A DNA stretch of 64,000 nucleotides from Phycisphaerae bacterium (GTDB taxonomy: Bacteria; Planctomycetota; Phycisphaerae; UBA1845), in assembly GCA_029260115.1 (NCBI GenBank), contig JAJDDW010000113.1, positions 59,283 through 123,282 of the forward strand, read 5' to 3'. Under the pieces are notes generated by a model, which saw only the letters and a program-made list of their open reading frames with translations, did no database searches and was not told the DNA's origin. Of this stretch, positions 16,759 to 25,221 are shown piece by piece; position 1 is the stretch's first letter, and the number at the start of each line of letters is the position of its first letter. The position numbers and the translations under genes were made by a program.

Positions 16759-17057
16759 GTCAACAAAACGTCGAAAAACAAGGAAAATTGCACCATCGGC
16801 TACGACCATACGCAATAGCCGATTTATCGTCTGAACGTTTCGTGACAATGCAGATACAACCAACCGTCCCAGTAGACGTATAATAGAGTGACTGGAATAA
16901 GACACTAGTCCTTACCTCCAAAAGCAGGGTAGGATGCGGGTTCCCTCCCCCGCGTTCTACCCTGTACTGCTATCAAGACTATCTAAACCTAGCTAACCGG
17001 CTAACATGCACAAATCGATTAAATTTAGTATCGCTTATTATTATCAGGAGATCAGGA
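16759..17057. other. 299-base spacer with one large hairpin
   Basis: I see no gene. The only clear structure is the nested hairpin at 16925-16964. An AT-rich segment just before 17058 probably holds the promoter of the next gene. Confidence 0.4.
16925..16964 (+). repeat. Large perfect hairpin with symmetric internal loop
   Basis: CAGGGTAG (16925-16932) pairs with CTACCCTG (16957-16964); inside, GCGGG (16936-16940) pairs with CCCGC (16949-16953). GAT and GTT form a symmetric internal loop and TTCCCTCC the end loop. No T run follows on either strand. It could be a bidirectional structure or a short mobile palindrome. Confidence 0.7.
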
Positions 17058-17957
17058 ATGAATGTACGCATCACCACCGTAATCATGATCGCCATGACCA
17101 TGACAGGTTATTGTTCAAATGCCATCGCGCAGCAGGATTTGTCCAGTGTCACCATAAAGACACATCATGTAGCTGGCAACATATACATGCTTGAAGGACG
17201 AGGTGGGAATATCGGAGTAAGCGCAGGCCCGGATGGATTGTTGATGATCGATGATCAATTCGCACCGCTATCCGATAAAATCCAGACGGCTCTGGACAAA
17301 TTAGACAAGGGAAAACTCAAGTTCTTACTCAATACCCACTGGCACGGTGATCACACTGGCGGCAACGAAGCCTTTGGTAAACAAGCCTCGATCATCGCCC
17401 ACACGAACGTCCGCGCTCGACTTGTTACTAAGCAAACGCTATTCGGGCGTGAAGTAGGCCCATCCCCCAAACAGGCGCTGCCGGTTATTACATTTGACGA
17501 TTCCCTATCCGTGCATTTCAACGACGAGAAAATCAAAGCCGTGCACTTGCCTCACGGTCACACCGACGGCGACAGTGTCATCTTCTTCCCAAAATCAAAT
17601 GTCGTACACATGGGCGACCTCATGTTCGCAGGGATGTTTCCCTTTGTAGATATCGATCACGGCGGCAATGTCCTCGGCGTAGCCCGCAACGTCGAAACTA
17701 TCATCAAAATGTTGCCCAAAGACATAAAAATCATCCCTGGGCATGGGCCTATCTCTACGCTTGATGATCTAAAAGCTTATCACGCCATGCTGCTTGGTAC
17801 TGTTGACGTCGTACGCAAGCAGGTAGATGCGGGGAAGTCCTTGGAAGACATCAAAGCCGCTGGCCTACCTGCCACGTGGGATAAGTGGGCTGGCGGATTT
17901 ATCAAAACCGATGGCTGGCTAGAAGCAATTTATAAAAGCCTAAAACAACCATTATAA
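17058..17957 (+). CDS. Exported metallo-beta-lactamase-fold hydrolase
   Basis: The 299-residue protein starts with a signal peptide (VRITTVIMIAMTMTGYCSNAIA, cleavage after about residue 24). The catalytic domain has NTHWHGDHTGGNEAFG (HxHxDH), LPHGHTDGDSVIFF, VVHMGDLMFAG and IIPGHGPIS, a full set of metal ligands. It resembles the periplasmic SoxH/quinoprotein-relay and B3-like group rather than a proven beta-lactamase, so its substrate is unknown. An AGGAG(A) site precedes the ATG. It stands alone, with hairpin and promoter-like sequences on both sides. Confidence 0.88.
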   Translation: MNVRITTVIMIAMTMTGYCSNAIAQQDLSSVTIKTHHVAGNIYMLEGRGGNIGVSAGPDGLLMIDDQFAPLSDKIQTALDKLDKGKLKFLLNTHWHGDHTGGNEAFGKQASIIAHTNVRARLVTKQTLFGREVGPSPKQALPVITFDDSLSVHFNDEKIKAVHLPHGHTDGDSVIFFPKSNVVHMGDLMFAGMFPFVDIDHGGNVLGVARNVETIIKMLPKDIKIIPGHGPISTLDDLKAYHAMLLGTVDVVRKQVDAGKSLEDIKAAGLPATWDKWAGGFIKTDGWLEAIYKSLKQPL

Positions 17958-18092
17958 TGTTTTTCAGGCATGACATTTTGCGGTAGGTCCAATAAAAAGA
18001 CCATTATATTGTTGCTCGATTAACCATGCACACTGCAGCCGTTGTAGTCGTGTGAAGTTTCAATTTTTTCTCTTAATTAACAATTTTTTGTT

Positions 18093-18120
18093 TTGGCTTA
18101 GCTACATCGTTTGCTATACT
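18093..18120 (+). promoter_or_regulatory. Promoter-like sequence before a hairpin and a small ORF
   Basis: TTGGCT (18093-18098), 16-base spacer, TGC-extended TATACT (18115-18120). Transcription would start near 18127. Confidence 0.5.
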
Positions 18121-18155
18121 GCACCAGCCTTCCTTGCGTGCGCGAGGCGGGAACT

Positions 18156-18194
18156 CCTCTGGTTGACTGGGACACCAGCCAGGGGAGATTTTTT
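18156..18194 (+). terminator. Hairpin followed by T6: terminator or ribosome-site-masking leader
   Basis: CCTCTGG (18156-18162) pairs with CCAGGGG (18179-18185), and inside CTGG (18167-18170) pairs with CCAG (18175-18178), leaving a 4-base bulge. AGATTTTTT follows. The 3' arm contains GGGG of the GGGGAG ribosome site for the ATG at 18195. It may end a short RNA of about 70 bases or control translation. Confidence 0.5.
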
Positions 18195-18308
18195 ATGCGC
18201 ACATCCAAAACGACAGCTCGCCAACATTGCTGTAATACCAAGCCCGAATCAGCGAAGCTTGTAGGATTAGTAGACGGAGTCATCATAAACGTACCAGTAA
18301 TGGCCTAA
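18195..18308 (+). CDS. Possible 37-residue small protein
   Basis: ATG at 18195 has a well-placed GGGGAG site and reads MRTSKTTARQHCCNTKPESA then KLVGLVDGVIINVPVMA before TAA. It is not recognised. A basic N-terminal half with CC and a hydrophobic C-terminal half are visible. Support is limited to promoter, ribosome site and hairpin context; it may not be translated. Confidence 0.3.
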   Translation: MRTSKTTARQHCCNTKPESAKLVGLVDGVIINVPVMA

Positions 18309-18466
18309 CACTCTTGTATCAGCGTGGCACACTCAACCAGCTGCGCAAAATCGCTTCCAGGCCAATATCCCGCACGATCCGGTGCCGGTCTAAACGGGCT
18401 ACTGCGGGCGCCATTCGCCATACACACGCATATTTCGCACGAATATCGCCCGAAAAAAAAGTTTTC

Positions 18467-18496
18467 TTGCAGTTCACACGCTATTTTTGCTAAGAT
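18467..18496 (+). promoter_or_regulatory. Promoter-like sequence of the kelch gene
   Basis: TTGCAG (18467-18472), 18-base spacer, TGC-extended TAAGAT (18491-18496), 55 bases before the ATG at 18551. Confidence 0.4.
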
Positions 18497-18550
18497 AGCC
18501 AACTGCACAGGCCAATGTTGGTTTGGACAACATTTATCGAAGGGTTTCAT

Positions 18551-19789
18551 ATGTTCACCATGCTTCCTCTCTCCGCGCTGAACTCACGCGTACTGTTATC
18601 TGTGCTAATCGCAACGTGTGGCTCACTGGGATTTCCAAAGACCGGCCAAGCAGCCAGCGGTACATGGTCGCAGCTATCGCCTTACCCCACAGCCATCACC
18701 AACAACGCCGTAACCAGCGTGTGTAATGCCGGCACGTGTACGATTTACAGCTTCATGGGCATGACCAACCCAGCGGACTCCGGCACAATCACGGCCGCCT
18801 CCTACAAACTAACCTCTCCAGGAACGGACGCATGGGTTCAAATAGCAGACGCACCTTTACTAAGCGGCTTAGCGAAAATCGCCGCATCCGCTGTCACGTG
18901 CAATAACGAAGTCTATCTCATCGGTGGCTATACCGTGGCCTTCGGCGAAACGACCGAGCCACGCTTTTTCCGCTATAACCCGCTCTCCGACGACTACACC
19001 CAACTACCCGATGTACCGACGGAGGTTGACGATACCGTTGTCGGCGTTCACCAAGACCGATACATTTACCTCATCAGCGGCTGGCATGGCCCAACCAATT
19101 CCAATACTAAGGCCGTACAATTTTTTGACACCATGACAAGCACCTGGCAGCAGGCAACACCTTTACCCAGCGGCGTCAACGGACGCTTTGGCCACACCGG
19201 TGGCATAGTCGGTGGCCAAATCACGTTCCTCGACGGCTCGCGCACAGGATCAAATTTCCCTATCGACCACACGACTATCGTCGGTACCATCGATCCTACA
19301 GACGTCACCATCATCAACTGGCAGCAGCCTGGCCCATCACCTTTTTCGCAAACTTATCGCACAGCAAACTCCATCGGTTCACTAGGCTGCGATCGACTTT
19401 TATTCGTAGGCGGTACAGATAACCCCTACAATTTTGATGGGCAAGGCTACAACGGTCAGCCATCTAGTCCGCTAGACCAAACATTCATCTACGAACCGTC
19501 CTTAGACAAATGGTCGCTCGTAAACGATAGCGCGGGCACGCACACCCCGACGATGGACCATCGAGGCCTGGCACTTTTTGATGACAAGTGGGTGACAGTA
19601 GGCGGCATGACCGGACCAGAAGTTCCTACAGACTTAGTCCAAGCCATGTCAATCTCCGGCGCATGCAGCCCGATAGTCGTCCCCGCAGCATCGGCCTGGA
19701 CCCTGCTGGTGCTCACGCTATGCATTATGGTAGCTGGGACAGCGTTGCTATCTAAGAAAAGCACGCGGCTTGAATCGGTGAAAGACTAA
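18551..19789 (+). CDS. Secreted kelch-repeat protein with IPTL-CTERM-like sorting signal
   Basis: The 412-residue protein has a signal peptide (RVLLSVLIATCGSLGF, cleaved near AASG) and a beta-propeller of kelch-like repeats, e.g. TWQQATPLPSGVNGRFGHTG and KWSLVNDSAG...GLALFDDKWVTVGG. The C-terminus VPAASAWTLLVLTLCIMVAG, followed by a basic tail, resembles the IPTL-CTERM surface-sorting signal, in which a short motif precedes a membrane helix. The first two residues of the motif differ from the consensus. The protein is probably displayed on or released from the surface. The ATG at 18551 has a GAAGGG site; an upstream ATG at 18515 would disrupt the signal peptide. Confidence 0.8.
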   Translation: MFTMLPLSALNSRVLLSVLIATCGSLGFPKTGQAASGTWSQLSPYPTAITNNAVTSVCNAGTCTIYSFMGMTNPADSGTITAASYKLTSPGTDAWVQIADAPLLSGLAKIAASAVTCNNEVYLIGGYTVAFGETTEPRFFRYNPLSDDYTQLPDVPTEVDDTVVGVHQDRYIYLISGWHGPTNSNTKAVQFFDTMTSTWQQATPLPSGVNGRFGHTGGIVGGQITFLDGSRTGSNFPIDHTTIVGTIDPTDVTIINWQQPGPSPFSQTYRTANSIGSLGCDRLLFVGGTDNPYNFDGQGYNGQPSSPLDQTFIYEPSLDKWSLVNDSAGTHTPTMDHRGLALFDDKWVTVGGMTGPEVPTDLVQAMSISGACSPIVVPAASAWTLLVLTLCIMVAGTALLSKKSTRLESVKD

Positions 19790-20017
19790 CGGTCATTTGC
19801 AATAAACAACGGCTTCAGCTTTTGGGTTTTGATCCTGTCCTATCGGTTTGATAGAATAATTTAAGTGATATTGTTAACGGATAAAACCGCTTACCTCATC
19901 CAAGAGATAGAGTCCTTGGGCGGCTCTCGAAAACGCAGGTTATTTCGGTGGGAACCCCAAAACGGAATCAATCTAATACAATCCATAGACGACACCGCAG
20001 AGCCCGCAGCTAGCACA

Positions 20018-21163
20018 TCAATCCAGCCACTGCTTCTTATCTTTCATCTTCATCGGTACGTATTCTTCCGTGAGGTAAGATAAGTTCTTAGAGATCATGG
20101 CCTCGACTTCCATCTTAAAGCCGTTGGATAGCATCTTCTTGATTTCTTTTTGCCAGGGTCGTTTGCTCGCGAACCATGTGTAGTTCGCGATTTGCTTGGC
20201 CCGCTTCACGTCGTTGGCGTCAAGCTCAATCTTCACATCGTCACTCATACCGCAGCGGTCGTAATCAAAACTCGACACCCCAATATACTTGGCATCGGGA
20301 ATAGCCATGCGCCTTGATTCGTAGGCTAAATTGATCGAGCCGTGCTTAATCACCGAGTAAATGTAGTACCCCCACGGATCATTATCCAACAACACATACA
20401 CCGGCAGCTTCAACTCCTCGTGCATACGCCGCAGCAATCTTCGCATACCTCGCGCAGGCTGACCGCCGCCATGCGAAAGTATGCAATCGTGCGTTTGCCA
20501 GAAACGGTCTTCGTGGAACCTTCGCCAGATAGTATCTTTTTCAACGTGCAAAATAAACTTCGCCTTGCACTTTTTGAACTGAATCATATCCGGCTCACAA
20601 ATACTAGGCACAGCATAGCCAGCGCTACCCATGGCGGAGCAGTCTAGCGTATTGCCATCATCCACAAGCGTGATAGGCCCCGCGAGATTGCCTCGGTTAC
20701 TTGCGAAAACGTGCAGCTCTTCGCGCAGGGTGTCGATCGCAACTTCCAAGTCTTCGATAATCGGATCGGACTCGCTCTGGTCGTCAAAGGTTTTTTCCTT
20801 CGTACCTTTGATGGTATGCTTGCTCATGTAGTAAATCTGACGAATGCTAGCCGTCTTACCAATGTCGATCAGGTCTTTGCATTTGGAGCCAACGAGCATC
20901 GTCTGCATGAACCGCTTAGCCTGGCCATAGTTAAAAAAGTTGCGCGACTGCTTATTGCCACCCATCTCAACATGGCGGGTCTTTTCGTTATAAGAAACAT
21001 TGCTGAGCGAGCGCGTCGGGATAGCGATAGCCGGGTCTTGTGCCTGCTCGGCCATCTTAACAATGCTCAGCGCAAGATTCTCCAACTGCTTCTTGGTCTG
21101 TTCACTATTTCGCTTAACAACACGCTTAGCGCCGCTTGGTGTTTTAGTCGTCTTCTTGGCCAT
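20018..21163 (-). CDS. top6A: DNA topoisomerase VI subunit A
   Basis: The 381-residue protein is the cleavage subunit of type IIB topoisomerase, homologous to Spo11. SIRQIYYMSKH holds the catalytic Tyr of the winged-helix (CAP-like) domain. The Toprim domain shows LHVEKDTIWRRF with the metal-binding Glu and VLLDNDPWGYYIYSVIKHG with the Asp-x-Asp pair. Subunit A makes 5'-linked two-base staggered breaks and works with subunit B (ATPase), whose gene lies 65 bases upstream on the same strand. I start at MAKKTTKTPS (21163), which has a GAAGAGAA site; an upstream in-frame ATG at 21208 lies within the spacer. The family is archaeal and plant, sporadic in bacteria. Confidence 0.95.
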   Translation of the reverse strand: MAKKTTKTPSGAKRVVKRNSEQTKKQLENLALSIVKMAEQAQDPAIAIPTRSLSNVSYNEKTRHVEMGGNKQSRNFFNYGQAKRFMQTMLVGSKCKDLIDIGKTASIRQIYYMSKHTIKGTKEKTFDDQSESDPIIEDLEVAIDTLREELHVFASNRGNLAGPITLVDDGNTLDCSAMGSAGYAVPSICEPDMIQFKKCKAKFILHVEKDTIWRRFHEDRFWQTHDCILSHGGGQPARGMRRLLRRMHEELKLPVYVLLDNDPWGYYIYSVIKHGSINLAYESRRMAIPDAKYIGVSSFDYDRCGMSDDVKIELDANDVKRAKQIANYTWFASKRPWQKEIKKMLSNGFKMEVEAMISKNLSYLTEEYVPMKMKDKKQWLD

Positions 21164-21228
21164 GGCTAGGTTCTCTTCTATTGGTTCGCGCTGAATATAG
21201 TCCAGCACTAATTATTAAACTGGGCTCA

Positions 21229-23178
21229 TCACTTTTTCCGCTTCTTCTTTTTCTTCGTATTCTTAGCGCCAGCCTTCGCCACCTTTTTCGGCGTATCATC
21301 TTCAAACAGCGCCTCAGGCCCTTGCCATTCTTCGTCTCGGCTTACTACGACGGTGTTTTCTAGGCCTAGGTCGTTGCCGGGCTTGGCCTTTCTTACCACC
21401 TTGCCATGATCGTCGAATTCCATATCCGCCGCAGCCGTGTAGTTTTGTGATAGCGCGATTAGTGATTTTCTAAAATCTTCTTTATTAAACGCTGTAATAG
21501 AACGCGTCGCTTCAACAACCTCATCGATATACCGCGTGAACACATCGCGACGTTTGGAAAAGTCCGATTTTTTTTTCTTACGCTTTAATAGTGTACCAAG
21601 TCGTCGCGCACACTCTGAGATACCCAGCTTTATTTCCTTACGAATCTCGTCGTAGTCCGCAATCGCTTCTTTACCCTCGGAAATAAACGGCACCCAGACG
21701 CTGGCCATGTGAACCAAAATCACCAAAGGACCACGCGGCATCGCGCCGGACGACTGCGGAATGGTGTAATTATTCCACCGCGTCTCCAACACACTTTTAA
21801 ACGTACAACACGAACTCTGCTGATAAAGAAGCGGTACGCGATTGGCAAAACGAATCACGCGTGCCTGGGCAGGTTCGCGCTTGCCATTACGTTCTTCAGC
21901 GTCATCGTCGTGCTTATCCCGTCCTAGATCACCGCCATAGGCCAAGCCCACTTCGATTTGAAATGGATTGCCGCGATACACGCTCGGCGGTCTTGTGCTG
22001 GCCGTGTAAAACTCCGCTTTGATCCCCTTTAACAAACCAGTCAAAATCGCCTCAACCCCGATGGGCGCTAAGCAGTTGGTGGACGGCGCTTTGAGCTTGG
22101 TATCTTGCAAAGCCCGGTAAAGCTTTTCGACGACGGGTGATTCCATCCCACTAACCCATGTCGCGGTAGTCACCCCAGCTTTTGCGCACACGCTTTTCGC
22201 CACGGCTGGGCTTACCCGAGAAAATTCGCTGGTCAAAAACGCGCCCAGTTTTTGGGCCTCGGTGTCTTTAGCCATCTTAATCATCGTTCCCAGTTCAATG
22301 CCATAAGGATGGGGTTTGATCTCTTTAGTCTCTTCAGGAAGTTCATCGGTCCCGCGCTGTAAATTCAAAGTCGAACCAACCGGAGGATGAAAAATGAGTG
22401 TCGCGTGAGGATTCGCAATAGCGGTCAGTTCAATATATTCCTCTACGCTTTGTCGACCTTTGTTATAACTGGCGACGAGTTCGATTGTGACCTCCGTCCC
22501 ATGAGGAAAGTCCACTTCAATCGTTTCGTCTTTGATTATGTCCGGACGATTTTTCTTCGTATCGATCGCTAACTTGTACAGATGGGCGTCCGAACGATTG
22601 GATGTGCGCGAGACGATTCGAATCGGCTTGCCCGTCGTAATCAGCCCGTACATCCCAGCCGCACTAATACCGATACCCTGCTGCCCGCGCGACATTTTCA
22701 GGCGATGAAACTTCGATCCGTACAACAATTTGCCGAACACATTAGGAATCTGATTTTTCACTATACCCGGGCCGTTGTCTCGAATCCGGACGGAGAAGCG
22801 ATCAGTATCCGTCTGCTTCACCCAGATTTCGACTTCCGGTAGGATGCCCGCCTCCTCACAAGCATCCAGGCTATTGTCCACCGCTTCCTTGACCGTGGTC
22901 AGGAGCGCTTTTCTCTTATTGTCAAAACCGAGCAGATGGCTATTTTTTGCGAAAAATTCCGAGACGGAGATTTCTCGCTGCTGTTTGGCCATCGACTCCG
23001 CCGTCGCGCGGACGCGCGGCGCTTTCCCCGTTCGGGGCGCTGATTTTTCCTTGGCTGTTACCTTCTTTTTGCCCACGAATTCGCTACTCCCAGCCTTCGG
23101 TACATCCTGCACTCCGCCAAAACCTAAGGTCATTTGCGAAGCCTTGCTTGATTTTTCGACGAGGTTTTGATCGGCCAT
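21229..23178 (-). CDS. top6B: DNA topoisomerase VI subunit B
   Basis: The 649-residue protein is the ATPase subunit of topoisomerase VI. A Lys-rich N-terminal segment of about 75 residues precedes the GHKL ATPase domain: VKEAVDNSLDACEEAG, RIRDNGPGI and KMSRGQQGIGISAAGMYG. The H2TH-like segment and transducer domain follow, with NRVPLLYQQSSCCTF and the Lys switch region, and a Lys-rich tail ends the protein. It relaxes or decatenates DNA together with top6A. GGGGGAG 8 bases before the ATG at 23178 decides the start over an ATG at 23205. It diverges from dnaA across 430 bases. Confidence 0.95.
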   Translation of the reverse strand: MADQNLVEKSSKASQMTLGFGGVQDVPKAGSSEFVGKKKVTAKEKSAPRTGKAPRVRATAESMAKQQREISVSEFFAKNSHLLGFDNKRKALLTTVKEAVDNSLDACEEAGILPEVEIWVKQTDTDRFSVRIRDNGPGIVKNQIPNVFGKLLYGSKFHRLKMSRGQQGIGISAAGMYGLITTGKPIRIVSRTSNRSDAHLYKLAIDTKKNRPDIIKDETIEVDFPHGTEVTIELVASYNKGRQSVEEYIELTAIANPHATLIFHPPVGSTLNLQRGTDELPEETKEIKPHPYGIELGTMIKMAKDTEAQKLGAFLTSEFSRVSPAVAKSVCAKAGVTTATWVSGMESPVVEKLYRALQDTKLKAPSTNCLAPIGVEAILTGLLKGIKAEFYTASTRPPSVYRGNPFQIEVGLAYGGDLGRDKHDDDAEERNGKREPAQARVIRFANRVPLLYQQSSCCTFKSVLETRWNNYTIPQSSGAMPRGPLVILVHMASVWVPFISEGKEAIADYDEIRKEIKLGISECARRLGTLLKRKKKKSDFSKRRDVFTRYIDEVVEATRSITAFNKEDFRKSLIALSQNYTAAADMEFDDHGKVVRKAKPGNDLGLENTVVVSRDEEWQGPEALFEDDTPKKVAKAGAKNTKKKKKRKK

Positions 23179-23608
23179 CCTTGACGCTCCCCCTATTGTT
23201 TCCAATTGTCCCAGTCACCGCGATGATAGCCCGCCGCCCAGTCATCGCAACCATCGATTCGATCATCGGCCCTTTCTACGCCCAAACGCCAACCAGGCCT
23301 ACAGGGCATGATCGAGGCTGTGAATTTATGCCGTCAATTTAATCTTTGCCCTGTCGCAACGTCGACGAATTTGATAGAATGATGGTGCCTCGTCCGACGA
23401 TGTCCACGAGGTGAATTATTATGCGGTGAAAACATCACAGCTATGGCGCGAACGTCTCTGGCGTACGACTTTTTGAGACTCTTTCTCGAAATGAAACAGG
23501 GCCGGGCGCTACAGTTAAATAGAGCTTGCTCTAATCGGCGGACCAACGCCACTGACAAGGAGGCACAGACTCACCCTCAATGTCAGCGGACGAATGCTTT
23601 GATAACTT
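23179..23608. other. Divergent top6B-dnaA spacer
   Basis: This 430-base spacer separates the topoisomerase VI genes (minus) from dnaA (plus). I searched by eye for TTATCCACA-type DnaA boxes on both strands and found none. A TAGAAT-like -10 lies near 23375. No gene is supported. Confidence 0.4.
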
Positions 23609-24928
23609 ATGGCTAATTGCTCGCCTACTTTTCGTGATGATGTCTTTGGACACATCGGCTTGAACCACCCAGACCTTGTCCGGGCGTGGTTCAACGATCT
23701 TACGCTCGCAGATTTGAGCGCCGGTGTGCTCTCCGTCCGAGCTAGTAACGGTGCCCAGCTAAAGTATCTTCACGAACATTGCCAGCCCGCTTTTGCAGAA
23801 GCTGCCCAAGCGGCCACCGGTAGGCTCGTTTCCGTGGCGTTTGAAGCGGACGAGAACCCCGACGACCCTTACCTCGATGGGCAGCCGCTCGCAGTCTCTA
23901 CCTCGGATGAATTGCAACTTCGTTGCGAAAACACCTTCGAGAATTTCGTCACCGGGCCTTGTAACCGCCTCGCCCACGCCGCAGCCACCGCCGTCTCAGT
24001 CGCGCCGGGTGAAGCGTACAATCCTTTTTTCATTCACGGCGGTGTAGGCCTAGGCAAGTCGCACCTGCTACAAGCCATCTGCCACCATATTCGCGGCGAG
24101 AATAAACAGGCGAAATTCCTCTATATTTCCTGCGAAACGTTCATCAATCACTTTATCGAATCTGTGGAGCGCGGCGCGATTCACCAATTTCGCTATCGCT
24201 ATCGTCATGTAGATGGCCTAGTGATTGACGACGTACAGTTCTTGGCTGAGCGCGAACGTAGCCAGGAAGAGTTTTTCCACACATTCAACGCCCTGCACCA
24301 GTCCCAGCGGCAGATTATTCTCACGGCCGATTGCTCACCGAGCGAGATTCCCAGCCTTGAAGAACGCTTGGTGAGTCGTTTCAACTCCGGTCTGGTGGCC
24401 TTGGTCGATAGACCTTGCCTTGAAACGCGGATGGCCATCCTGCGTAAAAAGGCCAAGCTACGTTGCGTTGAGGTTCCAGAAGACGTGATTCGCTTAATCG
24501 CTGGCCGACTTGACACCAACATCCGCGACCTCGAAGGCGCGCTGTTAAAACTAGACGCCCTCAGCCATGCCCAGGGAAGTCCGGTCACGCTAGAATTAGC
24601 ACGGTCCTCGCTAGGCCCGCTGCCTGGCAGATCGGTATCAATTCCGATCATCCTCGACATCGTAGCCAAGCGATTTAATGTCAAAGTCACGGAGCTTCGG
24701 GGCAAAAAGCGATTTAAGGCGGTCACCTATCCACGACATATATGTATGTACCTCGCCCGGCAGTTGACCGACCAAAGCTTGGAGCAAATCGGCGGCTACT
24801 TTGGCGGGCGCGACCACACCACCGTCCTACATGGCAGTCGCACCATCGCCAAGCAGGCCAAGGCGGACCCAGACATGCAGCGGATCCTCGATCAGCTTCA
24901 TACGGAGGTACAACATGCTGCCTTTTGA
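23609..24928 (+). CDS. dnaA: Chromosomal replication initiator protein DnaA
   Basis: The 439-residue AAA+ protein binds the origin and melts DNA. Domain I is about residues 1-85; a short linker is followed by the ATPase: FENFVTGPCNRLAHAAA, Walker A FFIHGGVGLGKSHLLQA, Walker B GLVIDDVQFLAERE, Sensor 1 ILTADCSPSEI and the arginine-finger LEERLVSRFNSGLV. The C-terminal DNA-binding domain carries the DnaA signature GGYFGGRDHTTVLHGSRTI. The linker domain II is very short. No clear ribosome site precedes the ATG. It starts the cluster dnaA-dnaN-DUF721-gyrB. Confidence 0.97.
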   Translation: MANCSPTFRDDVFGHIGLNHPDLVRAWFNDLTLADLSAGVLSVRASNGAQLKYLHEHCQPAFAEAAQAATGRLVSVAFEADENPDDPYLDGQPLAVSTSDELQLRCENTFENFVTGPCNRLAHAAATAVSVAPGEAYNPFFIHGGVGLGKSHLLQAICHHIRGENKQAKFLYISCETFINHFIESVERGAIHQFRYRYRHVDGLVIDDVQFLAERERSQEEFFHTFNALHQSQRQIILTADCSPSEIPSLEERLVSRFNSGLVALVDRPCLETRMAILRKKAKLRCVEVPEDVIRLIAGRLDTNIRDLEGALLKLDALSHAQGSPVTLELARSSLGPLPGRSVSIPIILDIVAKRFNVKVTELRGKKRFKAVTYPRHICMYLARQLTDQSLEQIGGYFGGRDHTTVLHGSRTIAKQAKADPDMQRILDQLHTEVQHAAF

Positions 24929-25221
24929 CGCGCTTATCAGCCGACACCTTCCTGTTAACTACCTGTCATCTTCCCGCCTAAATCGGGGAGGATTTTGGAG
25001 CCTGTTGTCAGGTCGCCGGTTACGCACAGCTTTACTAACAATCTTTGACATGTGCTATAGGGTGACAATTGCTCCTTATAACCTTAAACTACGGAGCTTA
25101 CGTGGATGCGGGCTGGGATGACTATGGATCGAATCAGACATACTACAACTACTACATATATATTCTATAAGAGTATAATAGGACACCAGATAAGTTACTT
25201 AAGAAAAGGGGAGCAGATCAG
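24929..25221. other. dnaA-dnaN spacer, candidate replication-origin unwinding region
   Basis: The spacer contains, in order on the plus strand, two weak DnaA-box-like sequences (TTACGCACA near 25020 and CGTGGATG at 25101-25108), a GC-rich piece (GCGGGCTGGG), a trinucleotide array CTA-CAA-CTA-CTA-CAT (25143-25157) and an AT-rich tract (ATATATATT). This is the order described for the bacterial basal unwinding system (DnaA box, GC, DnaA-trio, AT). TATAAT at 25174-25179 may be the -10 of dnaN. The origin assignment is inference. Confidence 0.4.

Noticed and set aside
19865..20083. 72-codon plus-strand frame after the kelch gene
   Set aside because: It runs into the top6A coding region in antisense and shows no family resemblance or ribosome site.
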